The translations under genes were made by a program, and so were the position numbers. The notes beneath the pieces were generated by a model. That model saw only the letters and a program-made list of their open reading frames with translations, had not been told where the DNA came from and made no database searches. 64,000 nucleotides of DNA from an uncultured Gammaproteobacteria bacterium (GTDB lineage: Bacteria > Pseudomonadota > Gammaproteobacteria > Pseudomonadales > Pseudohongiellaceae), in assembly GCA_913060975.1 (NCBI GenBank), contig CAJXVC010000010.1, positions 90,909 to 154,908 on the forward strand, in the 5' to 3' direction. Shown piece after piece: positions 44,553 to 53,619 of the stretch (the stretch's first letter is position 1; each line of letters begins with the position of its first letter).

Positions 44553-46559
44553 TTAATCAGGTAAAGCCATCGCCGTCAGTGAGCTGCCAGTCTGCAAAAT
44601 GACATATTGTTTGTCATTGTGGACCCAGGAGCTCATGCCATAGCGGGTCGCCGCTGGCGCTTCTACACGCGACAGCTCTTCACCGGTTTGTTTGTCCACA
44701 GCAAACAGGTGGGGCGTGCCATCACTTGTGACGTTGGTGTAAATCAGCATGGTGTCGGTGACCACCATCTGGCCGACGGCGCCTGAACCAGTATTGCCAA
44801 TCTCCACGCCCTGCAGGGCAGGCAGATTCTGAATCCGTTCTGGTGTGTAGCCAGCCGGTGTCATCCACAGGTGCTCGCCAGTGTTCAGGTCAATGGCAGT
44901 GATGCGGCTATAGGGCGGCTTCCACAATGGAATGCCAGCCGGGTGACGAGGACGGGGGCCACCACTGGCTGCCGCGTATTGCGACAGAGTGATGCCGGTC
45001 GGTGCGTCATAGTAGGTATCAGCTTCTTCGCCACTCACCAGGGTTCGCGAACCACAGCTATAGCGTGACATGACATACATGACACCGCTATCCGGGTCGG
45101 CCACAGGCGGGTGCGTAATGTTCACCGAACCAGACGGACACATCAGTGCCGCCGATTTGCCAGAAGGGTCGTTGCGCTGGATTGGCGGATTGAATACCGG
45201 GCCGAGCTGGAAGTCAGCAATGGCCGCAATGGCTTGCTGGCGCAGTTCGGGGGTAAAGTCGGTGAGCAAGTCCACGCTGGAACCAGTGTATTCGAACGGC
45301 GCCGGTTTACTGGGTATGGGCTGTGTTGGTGATAGTTGTTCGCCCGGGACAGTAGACGCTGGCATCGGAGTTTCCACAATAGGCCACAAGGGCTCGCCGG
45401 TTGCCCGATTGAAGGCATAGACATAGCCCTGCTTGGTCGCCTGGGCAACGATGGGGGTTTCACCCTGGCCGGCCAGATCGACATCAAGCAAAATTGGTGC
45501 AGTGGGTGTGTCATAGTTCCAGATGTCATGGTGCACCATCTGGAAATGCCAGGCACGCTCTCCGGTACTGGCATTCAGCGCAATCAAGCTGGTGCCATAC
45601 AGATTGTCGCCAGGGTGGTGGCCCCCATAATAGTCAATCGTGACGCCATTGGTCGGGATGTAAACCAGATCCAGTTCCGGGTCGGCCGAAAGGGGTGCCC
45701 AGGAGGAAATGTCGCCTGTGTATTGCCAGGAATCATTTTCCCAGGTTTCATGGCCATATTCGCCAGGCTGTGGGATTACATTGAACTTCCAGCGGAATTC
45801 ACCGGTACGTGCATCGTAGCCAAGAATGTCACCTGGCACGTTTTCGATGCGTGACTGGTGATAGCCTTGCTCGGCAGAGTTGCCCACTACGATGGTGTCA
45901 TTGACGACGATCGGTGGCGAGGACGATGTTATATAGCCACGCTCCAGAGGAATGCCTTCGTAAGGGTCATAAGGATGACCAAGGTCTTTGAGTAAATCGA
46001 TTACGCCGGTTTCTGGAAAACCTTCGATGGGCACAGGTTCACCGAAACCTTCCAAAGGTTTGCCAGTTGCCGCATCAAGAGCAGTCAGGAAGAATGCCGG
46101 GGAGATTGTGTAGATGACATCACGGCCATCGATGTTGGCGTAGCCAACACCCTTGCCATAGTCAGCACGCATTGAGTATTCCCAGCGTCCAGTGTCCGGT
46201 TCACGGTAGGACCAGATCGTCGCGCCGGATTCCGGGTCTATGGCGACAACGTGGCGACGGGCGCCAGCGACAGTATAAAGTCGGCCATCGATGTAGCTGG
46301 GGGTAGAGCGTCCGCTCTGCGCTTGAAAGCTGGCACCATCCCAAACCCAGGCGACTTCCAGGTCGGCGAAATTGTCGGGGGTAATCTGATCGGCTGAAGT
46401 CGATCGCGTATGGGCAAAATCACTACCCAGGGTGACCCAATTTTCACTGTCCTGCTGGGCGGATACCGCGCTGGTCATCAATAGTGCTAGTGAGACCAGT
46501 GAAACGTTGCCGAGCTTGGCAGTGAGTGGGCCTGATACAGACGGTTTTATTCTTATCAT
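44553..46559 (-). CDS. Soluble PQQ-dependent dehydrogenase (quinoprotein)
   Basis: 668 residues from ATG 46559 (AGAGG eight bases upstream; GTG 46568 is weaker). The signal peptide (LVSLALLMTSAVSAQQ) is followed by the beta-propeller: NWVTLGSDFAHTRSTSADQITPDNFADL, then blades such as VVAIDPESGATIWSY, LIALNASTGERAWHFQMVHHDIWNYD and ITAIDLNTGEHLWMTPAGY. This matches the glucose/quinate-dehydrogenase branch without its membrane domain. It oxidises an alcohol or sugar in the periplasm. No PQQ synthesis gene and no cytochrome partner are encoded here. Substrate not assigned. Confidence 0.9.
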   Translation of the reverse strand: MIRIKPSVSGPLTAKLGNVSLVSLALLMTSAVSAQQDSENWVTLGSDFAHTRSTSADQITPDNFADLEVAWVWDGASFQAQSGRSTPSYIDGRLYTVAGARRHVVAIDPESGATIWSYREPDTGRWEYSMRADYGKGVGYANIDGRDVIYTISPAFFLTALDAATGKPLEGFGEPVPIEGFPETGVIDLLKDLGHPYDPYEGIPLERGYITSSSPPIVVNDTIVVGNSAEQGYHQSRIENVPGDILGYDARTGEFRWKFNVIPQPGEYGHETWENDSWQYTGDISSWAPLSADPELDLVYIPTNGVTIDYYGGHHPGDNLYGTSLIALNASTGERAWHFQMVHHDIWNYDTPTAPILLDVDLAGQGETPIVAQATKQGYVYAFNRATGEPLWPIVETPMPASTVPGEQLSPTQPIPSKPAPFEYTGSSVDLLTDFTPELRQQAIAAIADFQLGPVFNPPIQRNDPSGKSAALMCPSGSVNITHPPVADPDSGVMYVMSRYSCGSRTLVSGEEADTYYDAPTGITLSQYAAASGGPRPRHPAGIPLWKPPYSRITAIDLNTGEHLWMTPAGYTPERIQNLPALQGVEIGNTGSGAVGQMVVTDTMLIYTNVTSDGTPHLFAVDKQTGEELSRVEAPAATRYGMSSWVHNDKQYVILQTGSSLTAMALPD

Positions 46560-46892
46560 GCCTGGCACCTCTTTGGTCGTGCGCTCTTTATTATTGGTAA
46601 ATATTTAGGGGGTTTAGCGACGTTCGAGATTAACTCAGCCGTGCGGCTTTGTCATGCTGCAGGCGGTGACTGCAGTGTGGGCCGGGGCAACCTTCCTAAC
46701 TGCTGTAAGACGGTGTAATTGTAACGGGTGCCGGAGGGTGTTGATTCTGTATGTATTTTCGTAAAAAACGAGCTATATGTGGCGATCATGCAGCCAAATG
46801 CTGATTTTTGGCAATTCGCAGATAGCTGCCGGCTGCCATGCGGTGGGGCCATCAGGCAGCCTTGTGCAGGCCGCCCGTCCGCTTAAACATGG
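46560..46892. other. Intergenic region, 333 bases
   Basis: Between the M28 peptidase and PQQ dehydrogenase genes (both minus). Just after the peptidase stop there is an imperfect stem GGCaGCCT / AGGCcGCC (46852-46873) without a T run. The rest holds no supported ORF and no recognisable element. Confidence 0.35.
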
Positions 46893-48263
46893 CTAGTCAA
46901 AGGAGCCGGCAGGGCCGGGAAAGACGACCGGGCTTTCTGTGCCATCAGCGGCAACGCTTGAGACACCGAAGAAGTAGTTGTCGATGACGATATTTTCCAG
47001 CGTGTAGCTGTCTACATCACCGACGCCGCGGGAATAGTCCCAGGTTGGTGATGTTGTCAGGCGCCAGTGAACCCGGTAGCCCACTGCGCCAGAGACCCGT
47101 TCCCAGCTCAGCGATGTGCTCGGGCGAACGGCGCCGGCAATTTCAACATTCGCCGGGGGAGCTGGGGCAAGCGCCAGCGAGGCCAGCGTCACTGCATTGA
47201 GCGAAGTAAGTTTGGCGGCGTAGTCGAAATCGACATGTTCAATGACATCACCATAGGCAATGCCATCCTCGACCCGGATGTCCTGATGCTGCTGTGTATA
47301 GTTCTCATTGGTTTCCATGATGCGTACGGCTGGAAAACCCGCTTCATTAAATGGACGATGGTGTCCGCCACGCCCGAAGCGATCGAGTCGGTAGACCATC
47401 ATCACATCGAGATTTGGGATGTAGAGATCGGCCATGCGATCTACATAACGGGCGATATTGCGTGATGGGGAGTCCACTTCACCGCCTTGAAAGCGTCTTT
47501 GCGTTGCCTCTTGTTCGGTCTCGACATAGCGCGTGCCTTCGGAAAAAACGCGAGCTGTAGTGTTGTTAGTAACCCCGTTGACACCTGTTATGTTGCCAAT
47601 CATGTCATTGTTGAGTACGACATCCAGATTCCAGTCATTGGCGAGCGCATATTCAGCGAGAATCGCACCACCAAAGAGACCTTGTTCTTCGCCGGACAGC
47701 CCGACAAAGGCAATTGAGCCTGGGAATCGATGTTGCGAAAGCACGCGCGCAGCCTCGATGACGCCGGCCATGCCTGAGGCATTGTCGTTGGCGCCGGGAG
47801 ATTCCGATTCTGAATTCATGGGGTCGCTGACCCGTGAATCGATATCGCCGCTCATCATGACTATACGATTGGGATCGACAGTGCCGCGCAGGATGGCTAT
47901 CACGTCGAGGATTTCTGTTGGGTCAGGCACACGATCAGCGCCAGATATGACATCACTGACGGTAAACACCTCAAGACAGCCACCACAATCGGCCGAGATG
48001 CGATTGAATTCAGCTTCGATCCAGCGTCGGGCCGCGCCGATGCCGCGGGTTTCTGATTGTGTTTCCGACAGTGTGTGGCGGGTGCCAAAATTGACCAGGG
48101 TTTGTACATCGGCAGCGATACGCTCGGCACTGACATCAGCCACGATGTCGTGAATTAATGCTTCATTGGCCACAACAGATGTCGGCAGAAATAATGAAAG
48201 TGCGCAAAGCAGGGCGGCAGGTGATGGGCGCAGCTTGCCTGGCAGTTGCTGGGTTGAAAGCAT
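46893..48263 (-). CDS. Exported M28-family metallopeptidase with C-terminal fibronectin-like domain
   Basis: 456 residues from ATG 48263, with GGAG seven bases upstream. Signal peptide AALLCALSLFLPTSVVANE. The M28 core is visible: bridging Asp in SPGANDNASGM (Asp160), catalytic Glu pair in GLSGEEQGLFGG (Glu192-193), Asp in LNNDMIGN, and His in GRGGHHRPFNEAG. The first ligand motif, normally H-x-D, reads SGDIDS (Asp140). Residues from about 370 form a fibronectin-III-like domain (PANVEIAGAVRPSTSLSWERV, GYRVHWR). An N-terminal Cys pair (ADCGGC) is likely oxidised. An aminopeptidase role in the periplasm or medium is expected. Confidence 0.88.
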   Translation of the reverse strand: MLSTQQLPGKLRPSPAALLCALSLFLPTSVVANEALIHDIVADVSAERIAADVQTLVNFGTRHTLSETQSETRGIGAARRWIEAEFNRISADCGGCLEVFTVSDVISGADRVPDPTEILDVIAILRGTVDPNRIVMMSGDIDSRVSDPMNSESESPGANDNASGMAGVIEAARVLSQHRFPGSIAFVGLSGEEQGLFGGAILAEYALANDWNLDVVLNNDMIGNITGVNGVTNNTTARVFSEGTRYVETEQEATQRRFQGGEVDSPSRNIARYVDRMADLYIPNLDVMMVYRLDRFGRGGHHRPFNEAGFPAVRIMETNENYTQQHQDIRVEDGIAYGDVIEHVDFDYAAKLTSLNAVTLASLALAPAPPANVEIAGAVRPSTSLSWERVSGAVGYRVHWRLTTSPTWDYSRGVGDVDSYTLENIVIDNYFFGVSSVAADGTESPVVFPGPAGSFD

Positions 48264-48316
48264 GTCGGTACTCCACAAATGACTGCCAGTGGGCAGGTTG
48301 TATTCCTAGGGTAAAG

Positions 48317-48604
48317 TCAGTGTTTTAACTGGTCATCAAAAGCTTTGATTTCGCGTCCGAGACTGCGCCAGTATTGCTCCATGCGATCCTGAACGTCGTC
48401 GAATTTTTCATCGCTGGCATCAACGAGTTCCTGAAAGGTAGACCGGGAGCGTTTGCGAAGCTCGTCCAGTTCGGAAAACTGGGCTATCTGATCTTCGCTG
48501 AGTTCATCATCCAGCTTATCCAGTTCCTCTCGCAATTGGTGTACCGCAGTCTCCAGTATCTTGAGTCGATCAGCGATTTCCTCTTCATAATTCTTGCGTG
48601 ACAT
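48317..48604 (-). CDS. Small coiled-coil protein, hypothetical
   Basis: 95 residues, preceded by AGGAGG. Almost entirely charged heptad-like helix (IADRLKILETAVHQLREELDKLDDELSEDQ and EKFDDVQDRMEQYWRSL). No signal peptide, no membrane segment, no recognised domain. It could form a coiled-coil dimer. It lies 53 bases upstream of the M28 peptidase and may be cotranscribed with it. Confidence 0.75.
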   Translation of the reverse strand: MSRKNYEEEIADRLKILETAVHQLREELDKLDDELSEDQIAQFSELDELRKRSRSTFQELVDASDEKFDDVQDRMEQYWRSLGREIKAFDDQLKH

Positions 48605-48856
48605 TGCTGCAGTCCTCCTATCATAGTGAAAAACGTGGTGATAAGGCGGCTTCTTTCGATACCTTAAACCTCATGCGAAGCGGGATCAAGGCGCGGAATC
48701 ACTGCGCGGGACGATAAGTTTGGTTATTATTGTCGGCAGATTTGGTCAAGGCCCAGTCACACAGCAGCGCTGCTGCGCTCTGGGCTATCAAGATCAAATT
48801 GAGCAAGATTGTTTAAAGAAATACGTATGCAAATAAGGGAGTAGCAAGGATTATCT

Positions 48857-49360
48857 ATGAAATATCTAATGATGTTTGGCTTCATAGCATTTAGCTCCAG
48901 CCTGATCGCACAACCTGCTGTCTATAAGGGCAGTGAATTGACTATTCCGCAAGGTGTAGTGGTGAGTGGCGAGTCGCCTGTGTACTACGAGAATATCGTG
49001 CTAAGTAATGAAGGAGGCAGCTTTGTGCCTCAGTCAGCAGATATTCGAACTCTGGCGAGTGTTGAATCGGCAACGGTCAATGTGATGGAATCATTGCCCG
49101 TGCAAGTGAGCGTCACTATCAGTGGCACGAAATCGATTCCCTGTATCGTTCTGCTGACCCCGGCGGTGGTCTATGCTGACAATACGTTCAATGTGGTGTT
49201 GGCTGTCAGTGAGTTAGGTCCAGCCGAAACTTGTATTCAGGTAACGGAACCTTTCGAAACAACTGTGACTCTCGATGTTACTGGTCTCAGCGCCGGCACT
49301 TATTCGGTCAACGTCAATAACGCCGTGACCGAGGAGTTCGAACTGCAAACTGGCAGTTAA
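48857..49360 (+). CDS. Exported hypothetical protein
   Basis: 167 residues with a signal peptide (MKYLMMFGFIAFSSSLIAQ). The rest is Val/Thr/Ser-rich beta structure (GSELTIPQGVVVSGES, ESATVNVMESLPVQVSVTISG) with two Cys about 40 residues apart (PCIVLL, TCIQVT). It may be one immunoglobulin-like domain. GGGAG and AAGGA occur upstream of the ATG. No family recognised. Tail to tail with the TonB receptor. Confidence 0.7.
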   Translation: MKYLMMFGFIAFSSSLIAQPAVYKGSELTIPQGVVVSGESPVYYENIVLSNEGGSFVPQSADIRTLASVESATVNVMESLPVQVSVTISGTKSIPCIVLLTPAVVYADNTFNVVLAVSELGPAETCIQVTEPFETTVTLDVTGLSAGTYSVNVNNAVTEEFELQTGS

Positions 49361-49440
49361 GTGAAATCGCAAAAAAAGTGATTTGTAAGAACAGGGCTGC
49401 AGCGTTTATCGCGCCGCCTGTTGGCTAAATCGCCTGACCC

Positions 49441-49467
49441 TCCTGATTCTGCAAGCCAGAATCAGGA
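49441..49467. terminator. Shared hairpin between convergent genes
   Basis: Perfect 11-bp stem TCCTGATTCTG / CAGAATCAGGA with a 5-base loop, placed between the exported protein gene (ends 49360) and the TonB receptor gene (ends 49486). It has no T run on either strand, so termination may be weak or rely on other factors. Confidence 0.5.
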
Positions 49468-49485
49468 TGGTCGGTTCAGGTTTGC

Positions 49486-51672
49486 TTACCAGCGATACTG
49501 CAAACGGCCGAAGAAATTGCGGCCCTGACCAAACATGCGACTACCGCGTGGGACAATGCTGCCTATGACGCGGTTAAAACCACTCAGGTGGTCGACATAA
49601 TCTTCGTCAAACAAGTTCTCCGCACCCAATGAAATCGTGAAATTGGCATCATAAGCCCAGTTCAGATAAACATTGGTTAGCGCATAGCCGTCTGTGGGCG
49701 TAAACGAATTATTCCCGTTGGTCGGATCCAGAGTATTGGTGGCGGAGATTTCATCCTGCTCAGCAGTCAATACTTGTTCCAGTTTCAATGCGTAGTCGCC
49801 AGCCTCATAGAATACTGCCAGGCGAGCGTTGTCAGGATTTACGCGATACAGATAGTCATCGACGTCCTTGCGTCTGCCTTCTACGGTTGATGCCACACCC
49901 TCAAAGCGCCAGTTATCACTGATTCGGAAACCAAAGGTTACATCAGCGCCGGTAAATTCGGCTTCGGTGTTGGCGAATATCAGCGGTGTCGGATCGCCAT
50001 TGGCATTGGCGCTTACGCCGATCACGGCCATGTTGGTGGCCGGGACGCCTTGAATGTAATCATCCACATTGCGACGGTAGAAGCGTGGCGACAAGTAAAA
50101 ATCGCCAACTTCCCAGTCAAAACCCAGCTCGAACTGAGTGGACTCTTCAGGGCGTAGCTGCGGATTACCGACGTAGTTGTTGCCATCGCCGATTCCGGCA
50201 TTGGCCTCCAGAGGAATCCACAGATAGCGTTCCTGGTACATTGGCACACGATTTTTCTGTGCTACCCCGACTTCGACTACCAATGAATCAGTTGCCTGAT
50301 AGCGTGTCTTCAGTACCCAGTCAGTGATGTCATCGTCTTGCGTACGGTCACTGTTATTAAAGCCTTCCCGCAGCATCCATACTGCCCGAGGTGGGGTGCC
50401 CATGGGCCACATGGCCGGATTCATGTCAACGAGTTGGGCCGGAAAGGCATCCACATTACCAGTATTCATATCGACCTGGGCTACACGAACACCACCTTCG
50501 ACATACCAGCGGTTTGTGATTAATGAGGACCATTGGGCAAACCAGGCCAGACTCTCGACTTCCGAATCAGCAAAGTTGTTGACGAAGAAAGGCGCAAAGT
50601 CAGGGTCATAAACAGTGGCATTGTGTTCGGCGTCTTTGCTTTCGACACCAACTATGGCAGAGCCGCCTGCGAGTTCCCAATCCAGTGACAGTTTAAATCC
50701 GGTTTCATCGCTATCGGTCAGAACACGGCGCTTGTCATCATCAACGAAGGGCGGCAATGGCAGGCTGGAAAAATCAGGTGTGGGCCGCAGCAGGCTGTTC
50801 GACATACCGTGGTCGATTGTCGAGCCATACACGCGGGCTTGAAAGCCAATGTTATTGATCATCGTGCTGTAGCTGGCATTCCACACTTCTGTTTCAAACC
50901 AGTCGATGTCCATAGGCAGGCTGGGTGTGCCGGTATCTTCAGTCGCGATTTTATGAACATCAATATCGAATTCATGTTGGCCAACCCGGAAACCATAACC
51001 GGCACCATAGACATCGCGTTCATACTGAGTCGCGGCCACTTCGCCACGCGCTGACTCATAATTGTCACCGCTGTCGGATGAACCAACAACATAGAGACGC
51101 TGCGTATCAGAACTTGTACCGAGCACACCAGAAAGACTGGAACCGCTATCTACAGTGCCGTAGCCCGCTTCAGTGTCACCGGTGAATTTCCAGCCATCGT
51201 CGGTGTTGTAATCGGGCTTCTTCCAAAGCGCAGTTGCTGCACCACCAATACCGCCACCGCTACTAATGGAGGCGATGCCTTGCTCGACTACCAGCTCTTC
51301 CATCAGGCCTGCAGGTATGTGATGCAGGGGGGGTGCCATCCAGTTAGGTCCACCACCGTGAATCAGCATGCCATCTACACGCACATTGATGCGTGGACCA
51401 AACATGCCCCGATACTGGATTTGTCCTGTGAGTGGACCGTTGTTGGCAGCCGCGCCGCCGGGCACCTGGTTCATCAGCTTGGCAGCGTCGACATTGGCAC
51501 CGGCGCGCTGCGCGGTAAATTCTTTCTCAATGAATTCCTGACGCCCGATGATGGTGATCTCTTCGACAGCGGCGCTATCACTTTGCGCAATTGCGGTGGC
51601 GCTGAAACCAGCTACTGAAAACAGCAAAGCCGAATGAACAGGTCCGATATTGAACACCTTTGGTACTTTCAC
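49486..51672 (-). CDS. TonB-dependent outer-membrane receptor
   Basis: 728 residues. The start is GTG 51672, with GGGAGAG at good spacing. A signal peptide (ALLFSVAGFSATAIAQ) is followed by a TonB-box-like EEITIIG and a plug domain that reads YRGMFGPRINVRVDGMLIHG, GGPNWMAPPLHHIPAGLMEEL and GIGGAATALWKKPD. The barrel contains NPQLRPEESTQFELGFDWE and ends FFGRLQYRW with a terminal Trp. The GPNxMxPPLxxIPxxL plug signature marks a branch distinct from the classical siderophore receptors. The ligand is unknown. Its promoter region carries a TATAAT box and an inverted repeat. Confidence 0.94.
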   Translation of the reverse strand: MKVPKVFNIGPVHSALLFSVAGFSATAIAQSDSAAVEEITIIGRQEFIEKEFTAQRAGANVDAAKLMNQVPGGAAANNGPLTGQIQYRGMFGPRINVRVDGMLIHGGGPNWMAPPLHHIPAGLMEELVVEQGIASISSGGGIGGAATALWKKPDYNTDDGWKFTGDTEAGYGTVDSGSSLSGVLGTSSDTQRLYVVGSSDSGDNYESARGEVAATQYERDVYGAGYGFRVGQHEFDIDVHKIATEDTGTPSLPMDIDWFETEVWNASYSTMINNIGFQARVYGSTIDHGMSNSLLRPTPDFSSLPLPPFVDDDKRRVLTDSDETGFKLSLDWELAGGSAIVGVESKDAEHNATVYDPDFAPFFVNNFADSEVESLAWFAQWSSLITNRWYVEGGVRVAQVDMNTGNVDAFPAQLVDMNPAMWPMGTPPRAVWMLREGFNNSDRTQDDDITDWVLKTRYQATDSLVVEVGVAQKNRVPMYQERYLWIPLEANAGIGDGNNYVGNPQLRPEESTQFELGFDWEVGDFYLSPRFYRRNVDDYIQGVPATNMAVIGVSANANGDPTPLIFANTEAEFTGADVTFGFRISDNWRFEGVASTVEGRRKDVDDYLYRVNPDNARLAVFYEAGDYALKLEQVLTAEQDEISATNTLDPTNGNNSFTPTDGYALTNVYLNWAYDANFTISLGAENLFDEDYVDHLSGFNRVIGSIVPRGSRMFGQGRNFFGRLQYRW

Positions 51673-52191
51673 ATTTCTCTCCCTTGATGCGTTATTGAAA
51701 TGTGAGCGAATTATAGGTGCGCGACTGCCTGACTACGTGTGGCATATTGTCACACCCGCGAATAACCAGCCCGCTTCCGGGTTGGAAATATCAAGCAATA
51801 TCAGCTGGTTAAGTTGCAGTGACTGTGCCTTTCAGCGGCTCCACAGTGGCATTTATCCCGTTCATTGTTGATTCAGGACAAGGTTGGCATCATTGCCCTT
51901 AATGACTGGAAAGAGTCTGCGGAAGGCGACCTGCGATGTACGCGGATGCGAGCAGTCGGGAAGAGCTGCTTGCTAGAGTTCATTGCTCCTGTGACTGCCA
52001 GACTGGGTTTGCTTTCAGTGTTTGTTACAGGCCATGGCAGAAATAGCTAAGCAATGCTTTACTGGCGCAGTAGAATGTCAGATTGAGACGCGGGCGGGCT
52101 CCCCTAGGCAGGTTAACCGCATAGTCATGAAAGCGGTTATTTAAGAAACAGAATAAGAAGCAGCCATAGCGGTACTTAAGAGTTACTGAGG
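51673..52191. other. Divergent intergenic region, 519 bases
   Basis: Contains the TonB receptor promoter at one end. The middle (51780-52150) has only short unsupported ORFs. On the TPR side I see no clear promoter. Confidence 0.4.
51710..51755 (-). promoter_or_regulatory. Promoter and activator-type site of the TonB receptor
   Basis: On the minus strand TATAAT (51710-51715) lies 38 bases before the GTG start. Its -35 region is poor, but an inverted repeat GTGTG-9-CACAC (51737-51755) is centred about 43 bases before the expected transcription start, the position of an activator that compensates for a missing -35. It does not match the CRP consensus exactly. Confidence 0.4.
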
Positions 52192-53409
52192 ATGCAATCC
52201 AGAAGCAGCATGAACTCACCAACGACAGCAATATTCTCGTTCGTCACTGCAGTCATTCAGATTGCAGTGTCGCGACTGCTGGTGCTTGGCCTGCTGCTGG
52301 CCATGGCGCCTGTAGTTGCCCAGAGTGATTTGGATGCGGCAGCGACATCGCCCAATACCTCAGCAGAGACAGCTGGTGATAACGCAGTGGCTGGTTCCTC
52401 CGATCAGAGCAACGCTGAGGCAAATGGCGAGGCAGGGTCTGATGATGGTGAGGCTGATGCTTCACAATCTTCGCAGAATGCAAATGCGCAGTTGTCTCCA
52501 GAGCGCGTGGACCTGCTCACTCGTGAGCTTGCTGATCGGCAAGCGGCGATACAGGAATTACAAAGCGACTATGGTGTCTATACGCCGGACTTGATGGAGG
52601 CTTACTACGATCTGGGTACATTGTATCTGGAATTGGGTGAGCCAGAAAATGCAGCGCGGATTTTCAATGACGCGTTGCAGATAGCACGTATCAATACCGG
52701 GCTTTACAGCGAAGCTCAGCTGCCATATATGAATGCTTTATTGAACAGCTATGCCAGTATGGAGCAGTGGCAGGATTTGGATGATTTGCATCACCTGCGA
52801 CTGTTAACCCATGACCGGCTGTTTGAGCCAGACGACGACCGTTATTTGACCGCGGCAGAGCAGTTTGGTGAATGGAAACTGCGTCTGTTGCGGCAAAACT
52901 TGTTGCAGCAGGGCAGGAGTCGGCAAATCAATGCTGCCGAAGAATTGAGTGAATTCTACGAACGCGTACTGGCGCAGACCGATGCTTCCGAAGACGTATC
53001 AAAAACCAGGGTGGCCGCCATCGTCTATGGCAAAACCCAGTCTGATTTGGCGCTAGCCGAGGCGATCAGCAATATGCCTTACACGGCATTCGAAGGCAGC
53101 GCGCCTCGCTATGTGTCGCAAACCCGCTGTCGTAACGTGCCCAACGCGCAAGGGCAGGTGGTCAGGGAATGCTATCAGGTACGCGTGGACAATCCGCGTT
53201 ATCGGCAATCCCAGCGTCAGGCCAAACGCATGGCGCTGAGCCGCTATTCGGTGGAAATTGCCGATGGCATCGAGCGACTCCGCGCGATCAGAGATTCACA
53301 AATCGAGCTTTCCGATGCAGAGCGGCAGTGGCTGGACGGTCAAATTAGCGTTCTGGAAACAGCGACGTCAGAATTGCAACAGAATTCCCGGCGCAGTTTT
53401 CTGTATTGA
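52192..53409 (+). CDS. Exported TPR-repeat protein
   Basis: 405 residues from ATG 52192; ATG 52210 is an alternative with better signal-peptide spacing. Hydrophobic segment SRLLVLGLLLAMAPVVAQ, then an acidic Ser/Ala/Asn-rich linker of about 60 residues. A helical region with TPR character follows: LMEAYYDLGTLYLELGEPENAARIFNDALQIAR. A Cys-containing segment (YVSQTRCRNVPNAQGQVVRECYQVRV) sits before the C-terminal helices. TPRs mediate protein contacts in the periplasm; partner unknown. The next gene lies 210 bases on, after a hairpin. Confidence 0.82.
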   Translation: MQSRSSMNSPTTAIFSFVTAVIQIAVSRLLVLGLLLAMAPVVAQSDLDAAATSPNTSAETAGDNAVAGSSDQSNAEANGEAGSDDGEADASQSSQNANAQLSPERVDLLTRELADRQAAIQELQSDYGVYTPDLMEAYYDLGTLYLELGEPENAARIFNDALQIARINTGLYSEAQLPYMNALLNSYASMEQWQDLDDLHHLRLLTHDRLFEPDDDRYLTAAEQFGEWKLRLLRQNLLQQGRSRQINAAEELSEFYERVLAQTDASEDVSKTRVAAIVYGKTQSDLALAEAISNMPYTAFEGSAPRYVSQTRCRNVPNAQGQVVRECYQVRVDNPRYRQSQRQAKRMALSRYSVEIADGIERLRAIRDSQIELSDAERQWLDGQISVLETATSELQQNSRRSFLY

Positions 53410-53532
53410 TAGATCGGGAGTGCGCGTAAATCGAGAACGCAGATAGAGAAACTGGTTTGCGCGAACTCTCCGCCTGATGACTGGCGGGAAGTGAGTCGGC
53501 ACTGGAATGTGGCTAAATTATGCGTTTCCATG

Positions 53533-53555
53533 GCGACAAAATGATTGTTTGTCGC
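53533..53555 (+). other. Hairpin between TPR and DUF3014 genes
   Basis: Perfect 8-bp stem GCGACAAA / TTTGTCGC with a 7-base loop, then CTTATT. Possibly a weak terminator of the TPR gene. Confidence 0.4.
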
Positions 53556-53619
53556 TCTTATTGAGGCCTAATAGGGCCTATGCAAGAATAGGGCTGGAGA
53601 AGTTTTCGGAAGGAATCTC

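Noticed and set aside
48762..48775. Palindrome CAGCAGCGCTGCTG ahead of the exported protein gene at 48857
   Set aside because: Simple CAG/CTG-type palindrome without spacing or promoter context that would suggest an operator.
51693..51716. lac-operator-like sequence TGTGAGCGAATTATA
   Set aside because: Only one half resembles lacO and there is no symmetry. The A/T part is better explained as the reverse complement of a TATAAT box for the TonB receptor.
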